Assembly: GCA_023213315.1 (NCBI GenBank)
Contig: JAKCPI010005439.1
Span: forward strand, 1 to 64,000
DNA: 64,000 nt
Source of the DNA: Euborellia annulipes
Lineage: Eukaryota; Arthropoda; Insecta; Dermaptera; Anisolabididae
Direction of reading: 5' to 3'
How positions within the stretch are numbered: position 1 is the stretch's first letter; every line of letters starts with the position of its first letter. Made by a program: the position numbers and the translations under genes. Positions 50,740-61,663 of the stretch are shown in pieces. The notes beneath the pieces are model-generated. The model did not search any database and was not told where the DNA came from. It saw only the letters and a program-made list of their open reading frames with translations.

Positions 50740-51275
50740 CATATCAAATAGTAAAAATAAATATCTCGAGATTATTTAATATCTCATCCCGTTGTTGTTC
50801 TTTATAAATCATGTTTACGTTCTGCGCGTTTCGGTTCTCTCTCAACCAATTTTGACCATATAGTTCTTAGATATAATATATACATATCTAGTCAAATAAT
50901 ATATAAATATATAAATAGAAATAATATATATTAGATAGTGTTTACTTAGTGAAGTGTTTGCATTATTCTATTATTAAGATTAACATTTGGATAAAAAAAA
51001 TATATAAAGTAAGAAAAAATAAACTGTATTATTAGAACTGTTATTGTAGAATTATCTTGGAAGAAATTCGTCTAGCTTAAGGGTAAGTGAAAACTTTATT
51101 CTCCCCCCTTTAAGGTTAGAATCCGACGATCCACGTGAATAAGTAAAGCGGAGAATTCCTCCTCTCCCTGCTTTTTTACACGCTCTTTTTTTATTATTAA
51201 AATATAGTAATACCATACTGCACAAAAATAAGTTAAAATTATAATTCTTGTTTGAAAACGTTTGAACGACTCTTC
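50740..51275. other. AT-rich stretch
   Basis: TAAGGGTAAGTGAAA (51079-51093) resembles a donor site, but no convincing exon precedes it. Confidence 0.35.
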
Positions 51276-51280
51276 TGAAA

Positions 51281-51476
51281 GAATATTTTTGTAGAAGCCG
51301 TACAACCAGAGGTTTACTTTGCTTAAAAAAAAAAAATTTTTTGCAGAATGAGATGCAGCACTAATAAATCCTGAATAAAATTTAATTTTATTTCTTTACC
51401 TTGCATCTCAATCTGCAAAAAGTTTTTTTTTTTAAGCAAAATAAATTTCTTGTTGTACGGCTTCTATAATATATTC
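51281..51476. repeat. 196-bp palindromic (foldback) element without hammerhead core
   Basis: GTAGAAGCCGTACAACCAGA...GCTTAAAAAAAAAAAA...TTGCAGAATGAGATGCA is mirrored by TGCATCTCAATCTGCAA...TTTTTTTTTTTTAAGC...TTGTTGTACGGCTTCTATA. Arms are about 75-80 bp around a 40-bp loop. Only one copy is seen. Confidence 0.8.
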
Positions 51477-51608
51477 TTGCGCTGTTTCTTCTATTAGAAT
51501 ATTTTTGTTTGTGGGCACGTGTGTAACAAATGTCTCTATCCAAAAAAATGTTAATTTTATTGTAATCATGATTAATTACAATCAATTTTCGTAAACACTA
51601 ACTTTTAG

Positions 51609-51678
51609 GTCTGCCGAAAAGACTGTGTGAATGTGTGTGTGAGTGTGAATGAGAAAAAAGTGTGAATGTTAAAAAAAA
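51609..51678 (+). mobile_element. SINE-A, extreme 5' truncation, with a 9-bp duplication
   Basis: Only the last 70 bp (CTGCCGAAAAGACTGTGTG to the A tail) were inserted. AACTTTTAG flanks it (51600-51608 and 51679-51687). This shows LINE-type 5' truncation of the SINE. Confidence 0.92.
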
Positions 51679-51689
51679 AACTTTTAGAT

Positions 51690-52055
51690 CAAAAGAAGCA
51701 GTTTTAGATTTTTTTTTTTTAAACTATGAATTTCCATTTTATTTTTAATTAATTTTACCAATGGAATTTAGAATTTTTATTTATTACATTGGTTTTCACA
51801 AGTTTTGTAATTTTTAATTTGAAAGCGAAATCATATTTTAAAATATTTTTCCTCTTAATAATACAAAACTTTTTTTTTTTTACACCTTGTAATATAAACT
51901 GCACCCCGAGTGAAAGACTGCAACAATACAACCATCAAGAGAAGCTTTTGTACTAATAATATCTTCTCCTTTTAATTTACTATAAGAAATGATTCAATTA
52001 TGTGATGTTGAATATTTATACGATATCAGTTGTAGCACTTTTACATAATCACTTG
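51690..52055. other. AT-rich non-coding stretch
   Basis: Nothing recognised. Confidence 0.5.
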
Positions 52056-52060
52056 TATAA

Positions 52061-52250
52061 GTAAAGGATGAAAGAAAGAGAGCAGTTGCAGTTAGTTTTA
52101 TATCGTTTTATTAGGCACTTCAAACCGACGTTTCGGTCAGATATACGACCATCCTCAGGGCTGAAGTATGTCAACAAAACTCCTCAAAAGGTCGAATGGT
52201 GCAATAAAATAATAAAACTAACTGCAACTGCTCTTTCTTTCATCCCTTAC
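52061..52250. repeat. 190-bp palindromic element with hammerhead-like core
   Basis: GTAAAGGATGAAAGAAAGAG...GCAGTTGCAGTTAGTTTTAT and ATAAAACTAACTGCAACTGC...CTTTCATCCCTTAC are inverted arms of about 45 bp. The core is on the minus strand at 52111-52166. Confidence 0.85.
52113..52166 (-). ncRNA. Hammerhead ribozyme-like motif, well-paired
   Basis: On the minus strand: CTTCAGCC, CTGAGGA (52158 to 52152), extra T, stem II GGTC with 8-base loop and GACC, GAAAC, GTC, GGTTTGAAG. Helix I makes 8 pairs (CTTCA-GCC with GGT-TGAAG) around one bulged T. Stem III is AC/GT without a loop. All conserved core residues are present, except for the extra base before stem II. Confidence 0.55.
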
Positions 52251-52439
52251 TACAAGATCTACTCAGCTAACCACCTCACACTAATACCCCACATTTATTT
52301 GTGACAGTCTTCTAGCGGCGCGATAATTCTAGATTAGTTTTTATAACACTTATATCAAAACGTAAAAGAATTATTTTTATTTAAGTTATGGGAATTAAAT
52401 AATATTCTTCTTTATCACTATTCTCGTTTTTCACTTGGT

Positions 52440-52870
52440 TCTTATCTTTTTTTTTTAAACCCTTTTCGGGTACTGCAGCTATTAGGAGTTGGAATTTTTT
52501 TCTTCTTCTTTCTTCGTTTTAATTCCGTGGTGAGGAGTCGGCGGTTCATGGGTTTTTGCGACCGGGAAGGAATAGAACAGGCCGGCCCGTCGCCTGTTTA
52601 AAATATATAAGGGAAGACTGCCAGTCCCAGCTAGGGTAGTCGGCGTTTCGTGGTCGTCATCCACATACCCACAAGATGTGGGCCCCTGAGCAATAGGGGT
52701 TAGAATTTTATTTATTATATTTAAAATACATAGTGCTGTTGGCTACCGGAGGACGTTCCACACGCTGATTGCTCGGGGTCACCAATCCCGAGCTTTAGCC
52801 GCTCTTAACCACAACGATTGTGGTGACTATTGCTTTGCTCTTCTCCGTTGCCAGGCATATCATTTTTACT
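52440..52870. other. GC-rich block with four consecutive hairpins, unclassified
   Basis: Perfect stems lie at 52668-52682 (CCCACA-AGA-TGTGGG), 52683-52699 (CCCCT...AGGGG), 52771-52793 (GCTCGGG...CCCGAGC) and 52808-52824 (ACCACAA-CGA-TTGTGGT). A 60-codon minus frame (52482-52664) begins MDDDHETPTTLAGTGSLPLY. The motif TTAGGAGTTGGAATTTT / TAGGGGTTAGAATTTT occurs at both 52481 and 52694. It could be a structured RNA, a retroelement fragment or a coding remnant; I cannot decide. Confidence 0.3.
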
Positions 52871-52874
52871 TTTA

Positions 52875-54095
52875 AAATTTTTTATTGTCAACTTTTCTCT
52901 TCTCTTAATTTGTAGTTCTAAATTTTCTGCTAGAATTAAAGGTAATTTTGCAGCTCATTTTTGAATTTTCGGTTGCTTTATCATCGAATTTCTGATATGA
53001 TAGAGAGAAACTGCGGAGTTTCTTGAAACGACTCATTTTAATTATAAAAAGAATGAAAAACGGTTAATGTATTATCTATTAAAAAAAAAACATATGGAAA
53101 TAATTTTCTATTGGAAATTAATTGACTATTAGTCTTGAAGTCTTTTGGAATTAACTTCTCCCACTAGCGTAATTGTATGTGTTTGAGTGTCTGTAAAAGG
53201 AAGAGAGGCACTTTACAAGCGTCCCGGATAATTGATATTTATACGAATAATTCCTTGTGAAGATTAATATTCAGTCAGAGATTAAAGCGAAACCAATTAA
53301 TCATCTTGCTAGTCTCATTTTTTATTTTCATTCTATGCTAATACATAACGTACGTATTACTTTAGTTATAAAAAAAAAGTATTGCAATCGATCTATTCTT
53401 ATTGAGATTTCTTTAGATTGACACTTTTTTTTTAAATAATTTAAAACAAGATTAAATACTCTATGTAATTAAATTATTTTTTTGTATTTTACAAAATAAA
53501 AAGTAAAATTAAAATAAATATAACATTACCATTATTGTTTATTAATTAATAATTTTTATAATCATTATTAGCATAAATAATTAATTTCCAATCACGATTG
53601 ATTTTGTTTATTTTAATGTAAATTATAAATAGGACGCCAATTCATGATTATTTAAATTTCACAAATCTCTTTAGTGACCGACTCATATAAAAGGGCGACA
53701 CAAAATGCTTTCTCGTACCCTGATATTAAATATGGAATAAAATAATACTTCTATTAGATATAACATTGCGAGAAAATAAAAATTGAAGTTTTTAATTCAC
53801 AATTGTATTTTTAATCATTAGTTTTTATCTTCAAAAACTGATAATTGTCTGAATGATACAAAATTAAAATTTCAACCAAAACATTTTTTTTTTTTTTAAA
53901 TTTCATCCTCGATATAATCGGGAGTGTTCTGTAATATATATTAATATATTACACAACTTGCATCACTTACTGATCACTTTATTAGTTGTTATTTGAAATT
54001 AATTGAAGTGGAGGTAACTAAAGAACTAATTTTTCAATTTTCTTTTGGCTTCTCGTCGATGTTTCGAGATATGCACTCAAATTATAATTTAATGT
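52875..54095. other. AT-rich non-coding stretch
   Basis: Nothing recognised, apart from simple A/T runs. Confidence 0.5.
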
Positions 54096-54104
54096 AGTAT
54101 CTAA

Positions 54105-54475
54105 AGTTTTTTCAGCATCTGAGGCCTTATATAGACTTTAAACGATATCTTGAGAATATAAATTTATTTTAACGATAAGGAGATCCAGGCACATTTATTT
54201 ATATCAAGTATACAATATATATATATATAATTATAAATTTTTAAGCCTTCGATATTTCGGTATCTTAGGCCATATAAACTTTAACGATTAGCCTTGATTC
54301 GTTTAATTGCGATATACTGTATGTAGATCCAGGCATATTTATTTAACCATTTTCTATCCAAATGATTTAGATAAATATTCATCAGACTGTTTGGAATCCG
54401 AACCCGCGCCTCTTAGCTTTAATATTGATCAATGTCAACATCTATAACCTCTCAAAACCCAAGGGGCGGGGAGAA
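54105..54475 (-). mobile_element. Two diverged SINE-A copies
   Basis: GCATCTGAGGCCTTATATAG ... GATCCAGGCACATTTATTTA (54115-54205) and GGTATCTTAGGCCATATAAAC ... GATCCAGGCATATTTATTTA ... GGAATCCGAACCCGCGCC (54258-54410) retain SINE-A order on the minus strand with about 25-30% visible differences. They represent an older subfamily. Confidence 0.6.
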
Positions 54476-54710
54476 ATAAATTACTAATAATAAATAAAAC
54501 AAAAAACCATCATTATTTATAAAATATTGTCCTTTTATATTGTTTGAATTGTTCCTTATCCGTTCTAATGAAGAAGTTATGGGCAAGTCAGAAATATCTA
54601 TAATAGACCGATATAAACTACCTTCACTAATTCATAACTTTTTGAAAAGAGATTTTTTTTTAAATAAATAGGCCTACCATAATATTTTCCAACAAAAATT
54701 AAAATTAGTT

Positions 54711-55028
54711 AAATATTTCGAGATTTATATATTTGAATAAGATCATAGTATTCAAAATACCTCGAATCGGACTTAACTAGTCATAGTTATATTTAACAAG
54801 ACTGTGAGTGTTTGTTTATTGGCGAGGTCAAACATCCCATGGCCCCAGGGAATCGAACCCAGGATCTCCAGCCTTTCCAGGGTTCGATTCCCGGGGACCA
54901 TGGGATGTTCAGCCTCTCCAATAAACAACACTCACAGTCTAAAATCTATCTATGACTAGTTAAGTCCGAATCGAGGTATTTTGAATACTATTACCTTATT
55001 CAAATATATAAATCTCGAAAAATATTTA
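54711..55028. repeat. 318-bp palindrome built from inverted SINE-B heads
   Basis: Arms 54711-54860 and 54880-55028 are reverse complements (AAATATTTCGAGATTTATAT, GACTTAACTAGTCATAG, GACTGTGAGTGTTTGTTTATT, CATCCCATGG, GGAATCGAACCC). The 19-bp centre is AGGATCTCCAGCCTTTCC. Box B-like GGTTCGATTCC is in each arm. Confidence 0.88.
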
Positions 55029-55229
55029 CCTATAACTTAACCCCACTGCCCTCAGGGCTTTGCTGCTTACAGTAGTGTGTTAGAACAGACCCAGATGTCT
55101 CTCTCTACTTGTTTTTCAAGCGGCGGATAAGTGATAAATTTTTCTTTAAATTGTTTCACTTTGTTAGTAACTTGCGCGACTAACTGCATATAAGGGGAAG
55201 TGAGTTTTATTGGTGTAGGTCGAGGGTCC

Positions 55230-55333
55230 GGTGGCCTGGTGCAATGGACAGCATGCCTGTGCCCCGGAAAGGCTGGAAATCCTGGGTTCGATTCCTGGGG
55301 GCCATGGGATGCTTGGCCTCTCCAATAAACAAC
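55230..55333 (+). mobile_element. SINE-B: tRNA-like head and short tail
   Basis: GCCTGGTGCAATGGACAGC (box A) and CTGGGTTCGATTCCTGGG (box B) lie at tRNA-like spacing, followed by GCCATGGGATGCTTGGCC and TCTCCAATAAACAAC. The same tail ends the arms of the 54.7-kb palindrome. It resembles an arginine-type tRNA loosely; stems are imperfect. Confidence 0.65.
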
Positions 55334-55345
55334 AAGTCTTGTTAA

Positions 55346-55497
55346 TACCAAATGGCTTAAATAAATGCCTGGACCCCATATATGTATAATAATCAATAAC
55401 GGATATCGTTTAAAGTCTTAAATGGCCTGAGTTGCCGAAAAGACTGTGTGAATGTGTGTGTGAGTGTGAATGAGAAAAAAGTGTGAGTGTTTAAAAA
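55346..55497 (+). mobile_element. SINE-A, 5' truncated, with a 12-bp target-site duplication
   Basis: It begins in the palindromic core (TACCAAATGGCTTAAATAAA) and runs to GTGTGAGTGTTT and an A tail. AAGTCTTGTTAA flanks it (55334-55345 and 55498-55509). It was inserted just after the SINE-B tail. Confidence 0.94.
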
Positions 55498-55511
55498 AAG
55501 TCTTGTTAAAA

Positions 55512-56395
55512 AAATTAAAATAATAGTTAAAATAAAGTAATATCATTATCTAAGACTGCAGATTATGTACGGCCATATTAGTTTTAATAATCTCCACAAT
55601 TTTCGAAGATATATTAAAGGATGAAAATAATTAATTTTTTTTTAACCGGTGCAATATTTTTTTCCTTAAAAATGCGATTAAATAGTGGCTTGTAATTAAG
55701 AAAAGAGCAATCGAAAAAATACGAAGAAGAATTCATTAAACATTTTAATTTTTGAAAATAACAAAAAGAAAAAGTTTTTTTTTTTTATACTGTAAAAGGA
55801 AAAGCAATCAAAGATCTCTCCTTCACTTCGAGGGTCAGTCAATTCATCCGGAAATTAATTACTTGTCAATATCCGTAAAGAAATGACCTCCTGCCAATTT
55901 GGATAATGCCGAGAGATAAATCTTTCTACTTTAAAATATTATTGTTAAGTAGTTGATAATCCCTTTTAATCCAATAAGCTATTTATAGTTTTGAAGGGTT
56001 AGGGAGGTGAAAGGATATTTTAAGAGAGATTTAGTTATCCAATAATTCAAAGGTACGTTCCATAATTAACGAATTAAATCCCATCAAAAGCAATCACTAT
56101 CTCGTAATATACATTATAAATTTAAAGGGCGGCCTTGGCCGCAAGTTATCTTAGCGGATCATCAATAATAATAATTTAATAGATTTTTTTTTCTATATAC
56201 AAGTAACTTATATTTTTAAAAGAAAAAAATAAAAAATAAAATAAATTTAATAACTCTTTTATAAATTTCAGGTCACGTATTTTCTCAAGAGAAATTCTTA
56301 GTTCAAATTAATGAGATATCTTCTTGTTTTTCTTATTCTTTATTTTTTTCCTTAGTAACAAAAATATATATTTGCAATTACAAAACTAATTTATA
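55512..56395. other. AT-rich non-coding stretch
   Basis: GGGCGGCCTTGGCCGCAAG (56128-56146) is a short GC-rich palindromic motif. Nothing else was recognised. Confidence 0.5.
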
Positions 56396-56397
56396 AT

Positions 56398-57088
56398 AAA
56401 AAATCTGGTGTGTACGGTCGCACAGCACACAACTTTCTCTTATCTTCGGTAATAAAAGGTTGTGTTCTGTGCTTGTCCCACCAGATTTTTTGTGTCGACA
56501 TAAATTTAGTTTACGCCGATATATTAGTATTCAAGATGTAAAATTTATAAGTATACCATTTCTCCTATCTTTCCTATGAAATACAAAAGTAAAGTGGTCT
56601 TCAGAAGATTTCAATGGCAAAATGAGAATATACATTTTAAAGAGCATCTAAAAAATAATTGATTTTTGAATTTTAATCAAAATCGAAAAAAAAAACTGAA
56701 AAGTAGCCTACATCATGTAAAGTACTAGTACTTTTTGGCCGTTTTTGTTTAAGAGCTTATATTTACGCCATAGGGAGGTGCTTAACTTGAATATAAAATT
56801 TCAACTTCTAGCTCAGTTCCTTCATACTTTAAATTGAACACACACAGACAGACCATGTTGCAAAATCCATTTTTTTGGATTCAGGGGACCTCAAAACGTG
56901 TATATCCTTCAAAATATTGACATCGAATTATTGTTTGAAGCACACTTTACCCTTGTACTTCATAGGAAACATTGGAGAAATGATTTCCATGGTAACAAAA
57001 TATAAATATTTTCCCATGTTTATAAATTTTACAACTTGAATTCTAATATATCGGTGAAACTAAATATATCTCGACACAAAAAAAAATC
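56398..57088. mobile_element. Two HBE fragments joined tail to tail
   Basis: 56398-56936 is a plus-strand copy from the long hairpin to TTGACATCGAATTATTG. It then joins a minus-strand segment (about 56937-57088) running GAAGCACACTTTACCC, CTTGTACTTCATAGG, a decayed X-box (ATTTCCATGGTAAC), and TATATCTCGACACAAAAAA. Both ends therefore carry the 5' portion and the middle is an inversion junction. Confidence 0.82.
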
Positions 57089-57094
57089 ACTATA

Positions 57095-57430
57095 AAGACA
57101 ACAAATATGCACATACATTGTTGGATAGTTGGGTAATTCCTTGGACATAGACAGATGTTCCTTCAAAGCATAAACCCCTTTAGGTAAAGGAAGTGCGCCT
57201 GGTCAAACGCACATGAGTCAAGCAAGCAAGCAAGCCCTTCAAAGGGCCTAGGCAAGGGATGCAACCCGAACGGCTGCCCCGAGGGTAATTAATACAGTTT
57301 GTGGATTAAGGACAACTGTTTCCCTATTTAGGGTTGTTTGGGAGACTGAGCGCCATTTACTTAGCCAGAGAAACACTTCAGGAGCTTTGCAATATTAAGC
57401 CTCTTTAAGGCTACAAATAAATATAGATGC
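57095..57430. other. GC-richer block, probable repeat tail plus unknown sequence
   Basis: CAAGCAAGCAAGCAAGC (57217-57233) follows CCTGGTCAAACGCACATGAG, which looks like a retroelement 3' tail. 57234-57430 is less AT-rich without a frame of note. Family unknown. Confidence 0.3.
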
Positions 57431-57789
57431 CAATTTTGGTATTGCTATATTGTTATTTGTGGATATACTATTATTAAGTTTGAGAGCTACTAAAAGTTTA
57501 AGTGAATATTTATTAAATAAAATAATTTTTTATATCTTTATTCAAACATTTGAATTCATATTATTAACAATTCATTAGATCGTTTATGCAAGCCTACACT
57601 TTTATTTACTCAAACTTCATTCATGCACCCAAACAATAACCACAAAAACAAACAAACTTTGCTCATAACTAGAGACCGGACAAAAAAGCATAAAAAAATG
57701 AAAAAAAAGTGCTTAAAAAAGCATAAAAATCTTGAATAAAAAGTTGTTAAACAAGCATAAAAGTTGAAAAAAAGCATCTCATAAGCAAT

Positions 57790-57960
57790 TTTTACTCATA
57801 CCAATGGCGGGGGGGGGGGGGTAAAGGATGTAATTAATTTTAATATAAAATTTGAAAAATTAATATTTAAAAAATTTATTTGTATATATTTTCTGGTAAA
57901 CAAGTACAGAATGCAACTTTAAATTAACGAAAGTGTGCGGCCAGTCCCCCCAGACTACAC
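57790..57960. mobile_element. Third copy of the 48.3-kb MITE interior
   Basis: A G-run, TAATATAAAATTTGAAAAAT, TTCTGGTAAACAAGTACAG and TTTAAATTAACGAAAGTGTGC follow the same order as 48300-48480, though diverged and without clear ends. Confidence 0.6.
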
Positions 57961-57961
57961 C

Positions 57962-58535
57962 CCGCCACAGTCCGCCCCAAGTTGGGGGAGTCGAATAACT
58001 CTACCCACGGAAACCCGGAAAATATAGAGTAGTAAGGGATCAAATAGGTGGTACAGTAAAGTAATACCACATGTAAAAATATATAACTCCAATGGCGCTA
58101 AAAATTGCACTAGCTTAAAATATTTCTATTATTGCGAGTCAATAAAATATTGTATTTTGACTCTAGCTAAACGTTTTTGAAATAGTAGGGCCTAATCCTA
58201 AATATTTTTTTACAAATAACCACCAAACAGCCTACTATGGTACTTCTGTGTAACCGGTCTCAAGCCTAAATTGGGAGAGTAGTGAGGGGATTGTACTGTA
58301 CACACTACTTTACTCCTCTTACCCTTGTTAACTAAGCATTATAAAATAACCTTTTGTACAAGCATACTTGTAGTTAATAGAATATACATAGTTACTTTAC
58401 CATATACCGTAAAATACACTATTATACCAGCTACTAGTTACTCTAATGAGCGTTTTCAATGTTCCTACTCGGGTAGTGAACCCAAAAACTCGCGGAATTG
58501 TTCTTCACTACTCTCCCAATTCAGCAGTGGGATCG
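57962..58535. repeat. Possible element with imperfect inverted ends
   Basis: CACAGTCCGCCCCAAGTTGG on the left and CCCAATTCAGCAGTGGG on the right are weakly inverted. AAATTGGGAGAGTAGTGAGG (58268-58287) and CTTCACTACTCTCCCAATT (58503-58521) are a stronger inverted pair. An 85-codon frame inside has no recognised domain. Confidence 0.35.
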
Positions 58536-58553
58536 GTATAGATTTTTCAATTT

Positions 58554-59218
58554 TACTTTCTCTTACCTATGTATATATGTAATATATATATATAGAGAGA
58601 GAAAGTATTGGATGCATGTCAAAAATTCGATGTCGAGATTTTGATGGATCTTCACGTTTTGAGGTCCCCTGAATCCAAAAAAGTGGTTTTCGGGACATGG
58701 TCTGTCTGTGGGTGGGTGGGTGGGTGTTCAATTTTAAGCATGAAGGAATTGAGCTATGAGGTTGAAATTTTATATTTAAGTTAAACACCCCCCGGGACCG
58801 GAAAAATAAGCTTTTAATCAAAATCGGCCAAAGAGTACTAGTACTTTACTGATGTACTTTTTCAGTTTTTTTCGATTTTCTCAAAATTTGCTCCAACGAT
58901 TTTTTTTTAATTCAAAAATCATTTATTTTTTAGATGCTCTTTAAAATGTATATTCTCATTTTGCAATTGAAATCTTCTGAAGACCACTTTACTCTTGTGT
59001 TTCATAGGAAAGATAGGAGAAATGTTTGTCATGATAACAAAATATAAATATTTTCCCATACTTATAAATTTTACATCTGAATTCAAATGTTCCGTACTGT
59101 CGGGAACTAAATATATGTCGACACGAAAAATCTGGTGTGACAAGCACAGAACACAACTTTCGATTACCGAAGGTAAGAGAAAGTTGTGTGCTGTGCGACC
59201 AGTCACACCAGATTTTTT
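58554..59218 (-). mobile_element. HBE copy (subfamily 1), uninterrupted
   Basis: The minus strand runs from the long hairpin (59218 to about 59125), TCGACATATATTTAGTTCCC, decayed X-box (GTTATCATGACAAAC region, about 59025-59040), AGTACTAGTACT, GGTGGGTGGGTGGG microsatellite and ATGTCGAGATTTTGATGG to TACTTTCTCTTACC. About 665 bp. Confidence 0.92.
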
Positions 59219-59219
59219 A

Positions 59220-60285
59220 ATAAAGTCTATAATATTTATAAATTCATATAATCAAACCTAAATTGAATTAACTTGATCATATTACAAAACGTGATTCCAA
59301 AAAGGCATGTGATATATAATAAAAAAACAATTTGTATAAATAAAACACATTATAATGTTTTTATCTAAAATTTCTGAAAGTCTATACATACCGTATATAA
59401 ACATATATGACATTTTAAATTATTTATTTTATCCTTTTATTCACGCCATTTCATCAAATAAAGCTTATACTCTATCAAATATTAAAGTTTTTTTCCCATT
59501 TACTATTATTTCATACTGGTTCTATCTATTGATAATAATGCAATTTTATTTAATAAAATTAGTTATTGTAAATACCGTATAGTAGGGTGTGACAAAAAAA
59601 TGAGAATTTTAATCTAAAGTACAAAATACTTTGTTTTTCGAGAGATAGATCTATAATTATAAAACGTTTATTTAATTTAATTTATTCCACCGTTAAATAA
59701 TTAACAATATAATTGATATTGAGAGAGGAGAACATGATATCTCTTATAGATTATAAAATTTCAAGACCCCTGGTAAGAAGATCCCCCATTTGCATACAAG
59801 CAATGCTGGTTTACCGGACCATCTGTGTATTGCAGGCGTTAATATACGTTAGTCAATTTGATTATGGATTAATAGTCAAGCAATTTATTATCGATTATAT
59901 CACATTATTCTACTAAGCTTACTTTAGACAAAGTGGCGAATTCGACATATCACTCATTCTCATAAATTTTTTAATATTAAATGTGGCTCCCTATCTTCAT
60001 GAGGAGAAAAGTGTTTTTTAATTCTGACTAGGGATTTTCACTCCCTCCATATAAATTATTTTCTAATTCTTACCCACTTTTTTTTCCTGTTTCACCAAAT
60101 ATATTTTTAACCATTCACAAATTCAACTAAATAAAAACTAATTGTTAAATTTTGCCATATTTTAGCTATTTCTCTACATATACTGTGGTATTGGATTCAT
60201 GAATTTTCAATAGTTTTTCATATCCTTTCGTGCTTGAATTTTAATACTACCCAGTTTGTGAAATCAAAATCATAAACTAGTTTAT
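59220..60285. other. AT-rich stretch with a small less AT-rich segment
   Basis: 59745-59900 contains CCCCTGGTAAGAAGATCC, ATTTGCATACAAGC and GTGTATTGCAGGCG; a 67-codon frame crosses it without a recognisable domain. Nothing else recognised. Confidence 0.35.
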
Positions 60286-60291
60286 TAAATA

Positions 60292-60822
60292 AAAAAAATC
60301 TGGTGTGACTGACGCCTACCTTTGGTAATCGAAAGTTGTGTTCTGTGCTTGTCACACCAGATTTTTCGTGTCGACATATATTTAGTTTCCGCCGATATAT
60401 TAGAATTCAAGATGTAAAATTTATAAAAATGGGACCTCCTCCATACCAAACGTCGCGGGTTCGGACCCAGGCAGTCGATTGTGTTTGTGCTTGACACCAG
60501 ATTTTTCGTGTCGACATATATTTAGTTCCCGAAGTAGGAAATTTGAATTCAGATGTAAAATTTATAAGTATGGGAAAATATTTATATTTTGTTACCAAGG
60601 CAACCATTTCTCCTATCTTTCCTATGAAGTACAAGAGTAAAGTGGTCTTCAGAAGATTTCAATGTGCAAAATGAGAATATACAATTTTAAAGAGCATATA
60701 AAAAATAATTGATTTTTGGATTTTAATCAAAATCGTTGGAGCGAATTTTGAGAAAATCCAAAAAAAAACTGAAAAAGTACATCAGTAAAGTATTACATAT
60801 ATAGAGGTAAAAGAAAGAAAAA
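60292..60822 (+). mobile_element. HBE copy, rearranged, containing a SINE-A head scrap
   Basis: The first hairpin (60297-60365) leads into TCGACATATATTTAGTTTCC and GATGTAAAATTTATAA, then a SINE-A fragment, then a second partial hairpin arm (GTGCTTGACACCAGATTTTT) and the body, X-box variant GTTACCAAGGCAAC (60592-60605), which ends prematurely at AGAGGTAAAAGAAAG. Confidence 0.8.
60436..60476 (+). mobile_element. SINE-A box B fragment
   Basis: ATACCAAACGTCGCGGGTTCG and GACCCAGGCAGTCGA are the SINE-A head around box B, without box A or body. Confidence 0.7.
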
Positions 60823-60881
60823 ATTTGAAGCAAATTTAAGTAGCTTCAAAAAGTATGATATTCTTAACAAAGTAAGTGGTT

Positions 60882-60958
60882 TTACTTTCCCTTTCCTACT
60901 ATATATTAATATATAGAAAGAGTGTATTGGATTCATGTCAAAAATTCGATGCCGTTGT
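60882..60958 (-). mobile_element. HBE terminal fragment
   Basis: TTTTACTTTCCCTTTCC...TATAGAAAGAGTGTATTGG and CATGTCAAAAATTCGATGCCG are the minus-strand end; the body is missing. Confidence 0.75.
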
Positions 60959-61295
60959 AGAAGATATATTGTATAAAGTGGGGGCTGAAATAGACTTCCT
61001 AACCTAGTTTATGAATATCCCTTCTATTTCTAACAGTGTGTTTTATTATTCTCTGTTTATTTGTTAATTTAATGTTTCTCAAAAAAAATTCGATAATTAA
61101 TAAGTTTTCTATATGTTTATCCAATCTACTATTTTCAGAACATCGAAAAAACGTGTTTAAACTCAAGGCACTGAGTAAATATTTTTTTGTCAAGAGGGCG
61201 GTTAGTTAAATAAATTACATATTGACTAATTATTTGACATAAATGATTGATAAATAAATATTTTTTTTTTCATATTGGAAAAATTTTAATTTTTT
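60959..61295. other. AT-rich non-coding stretch
   Basis: Nothing recognised. Confidence 0.5.
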
Positions 61296-61302
61296 TTTTT
61301 TT

Positions 61303-61650
61303 AGAACGACCAAAAAGTACTTTACTGATGTACTTTTTCAGTTTTTTCGATTTTCCCAAAATTCGCTCTAACAATTTTGATTAAAATTCAAAAATCAATT
61401 ATTTTTTACATGCTCTTTAAAATGTACCTACTTATTCTCATTTTGCCAAGAAAATTGTTTAAAGCACACTTTACTTTTGTGCTCCATAGGGAAGATAAGA
61501 GAAATGGTTGCTATGGTAACAAAATATATTGGCGGAAACTAAATATATCTCGAAACAAAAAATCTGATGTGACAAGCACAGTACACAACTTTCTTTTACC
61601 AAAGGTAAGAGAAAGTTGTGTGCTGTGCGACCAGTCACGCCAGATTTTTT
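61303..61650 (-). mobile_element. HBE copy, truncated at the TTTCTC end
   Basis: On the minus strand: hairpin (61650 to 61556), TTTCGAGATATATTTAG, decayed X-box GTTACCATAGCAAC (about 61506-61519), CAAAAGTAAAGTGTGC and the AGTAAAGTACTTTTTGGTC segment, then it stops. Confidence 0.85.
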
Positions 61651-61663
61651 ATTTGGCATTTCT

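Noticed and set aside
55228..55305. Functional tRNA gene
   Set aside because: Box A and B are clear, but acceptor and anticodon stems do not pair well and the sequence continues into a repeated tail, so it is a SINE head.
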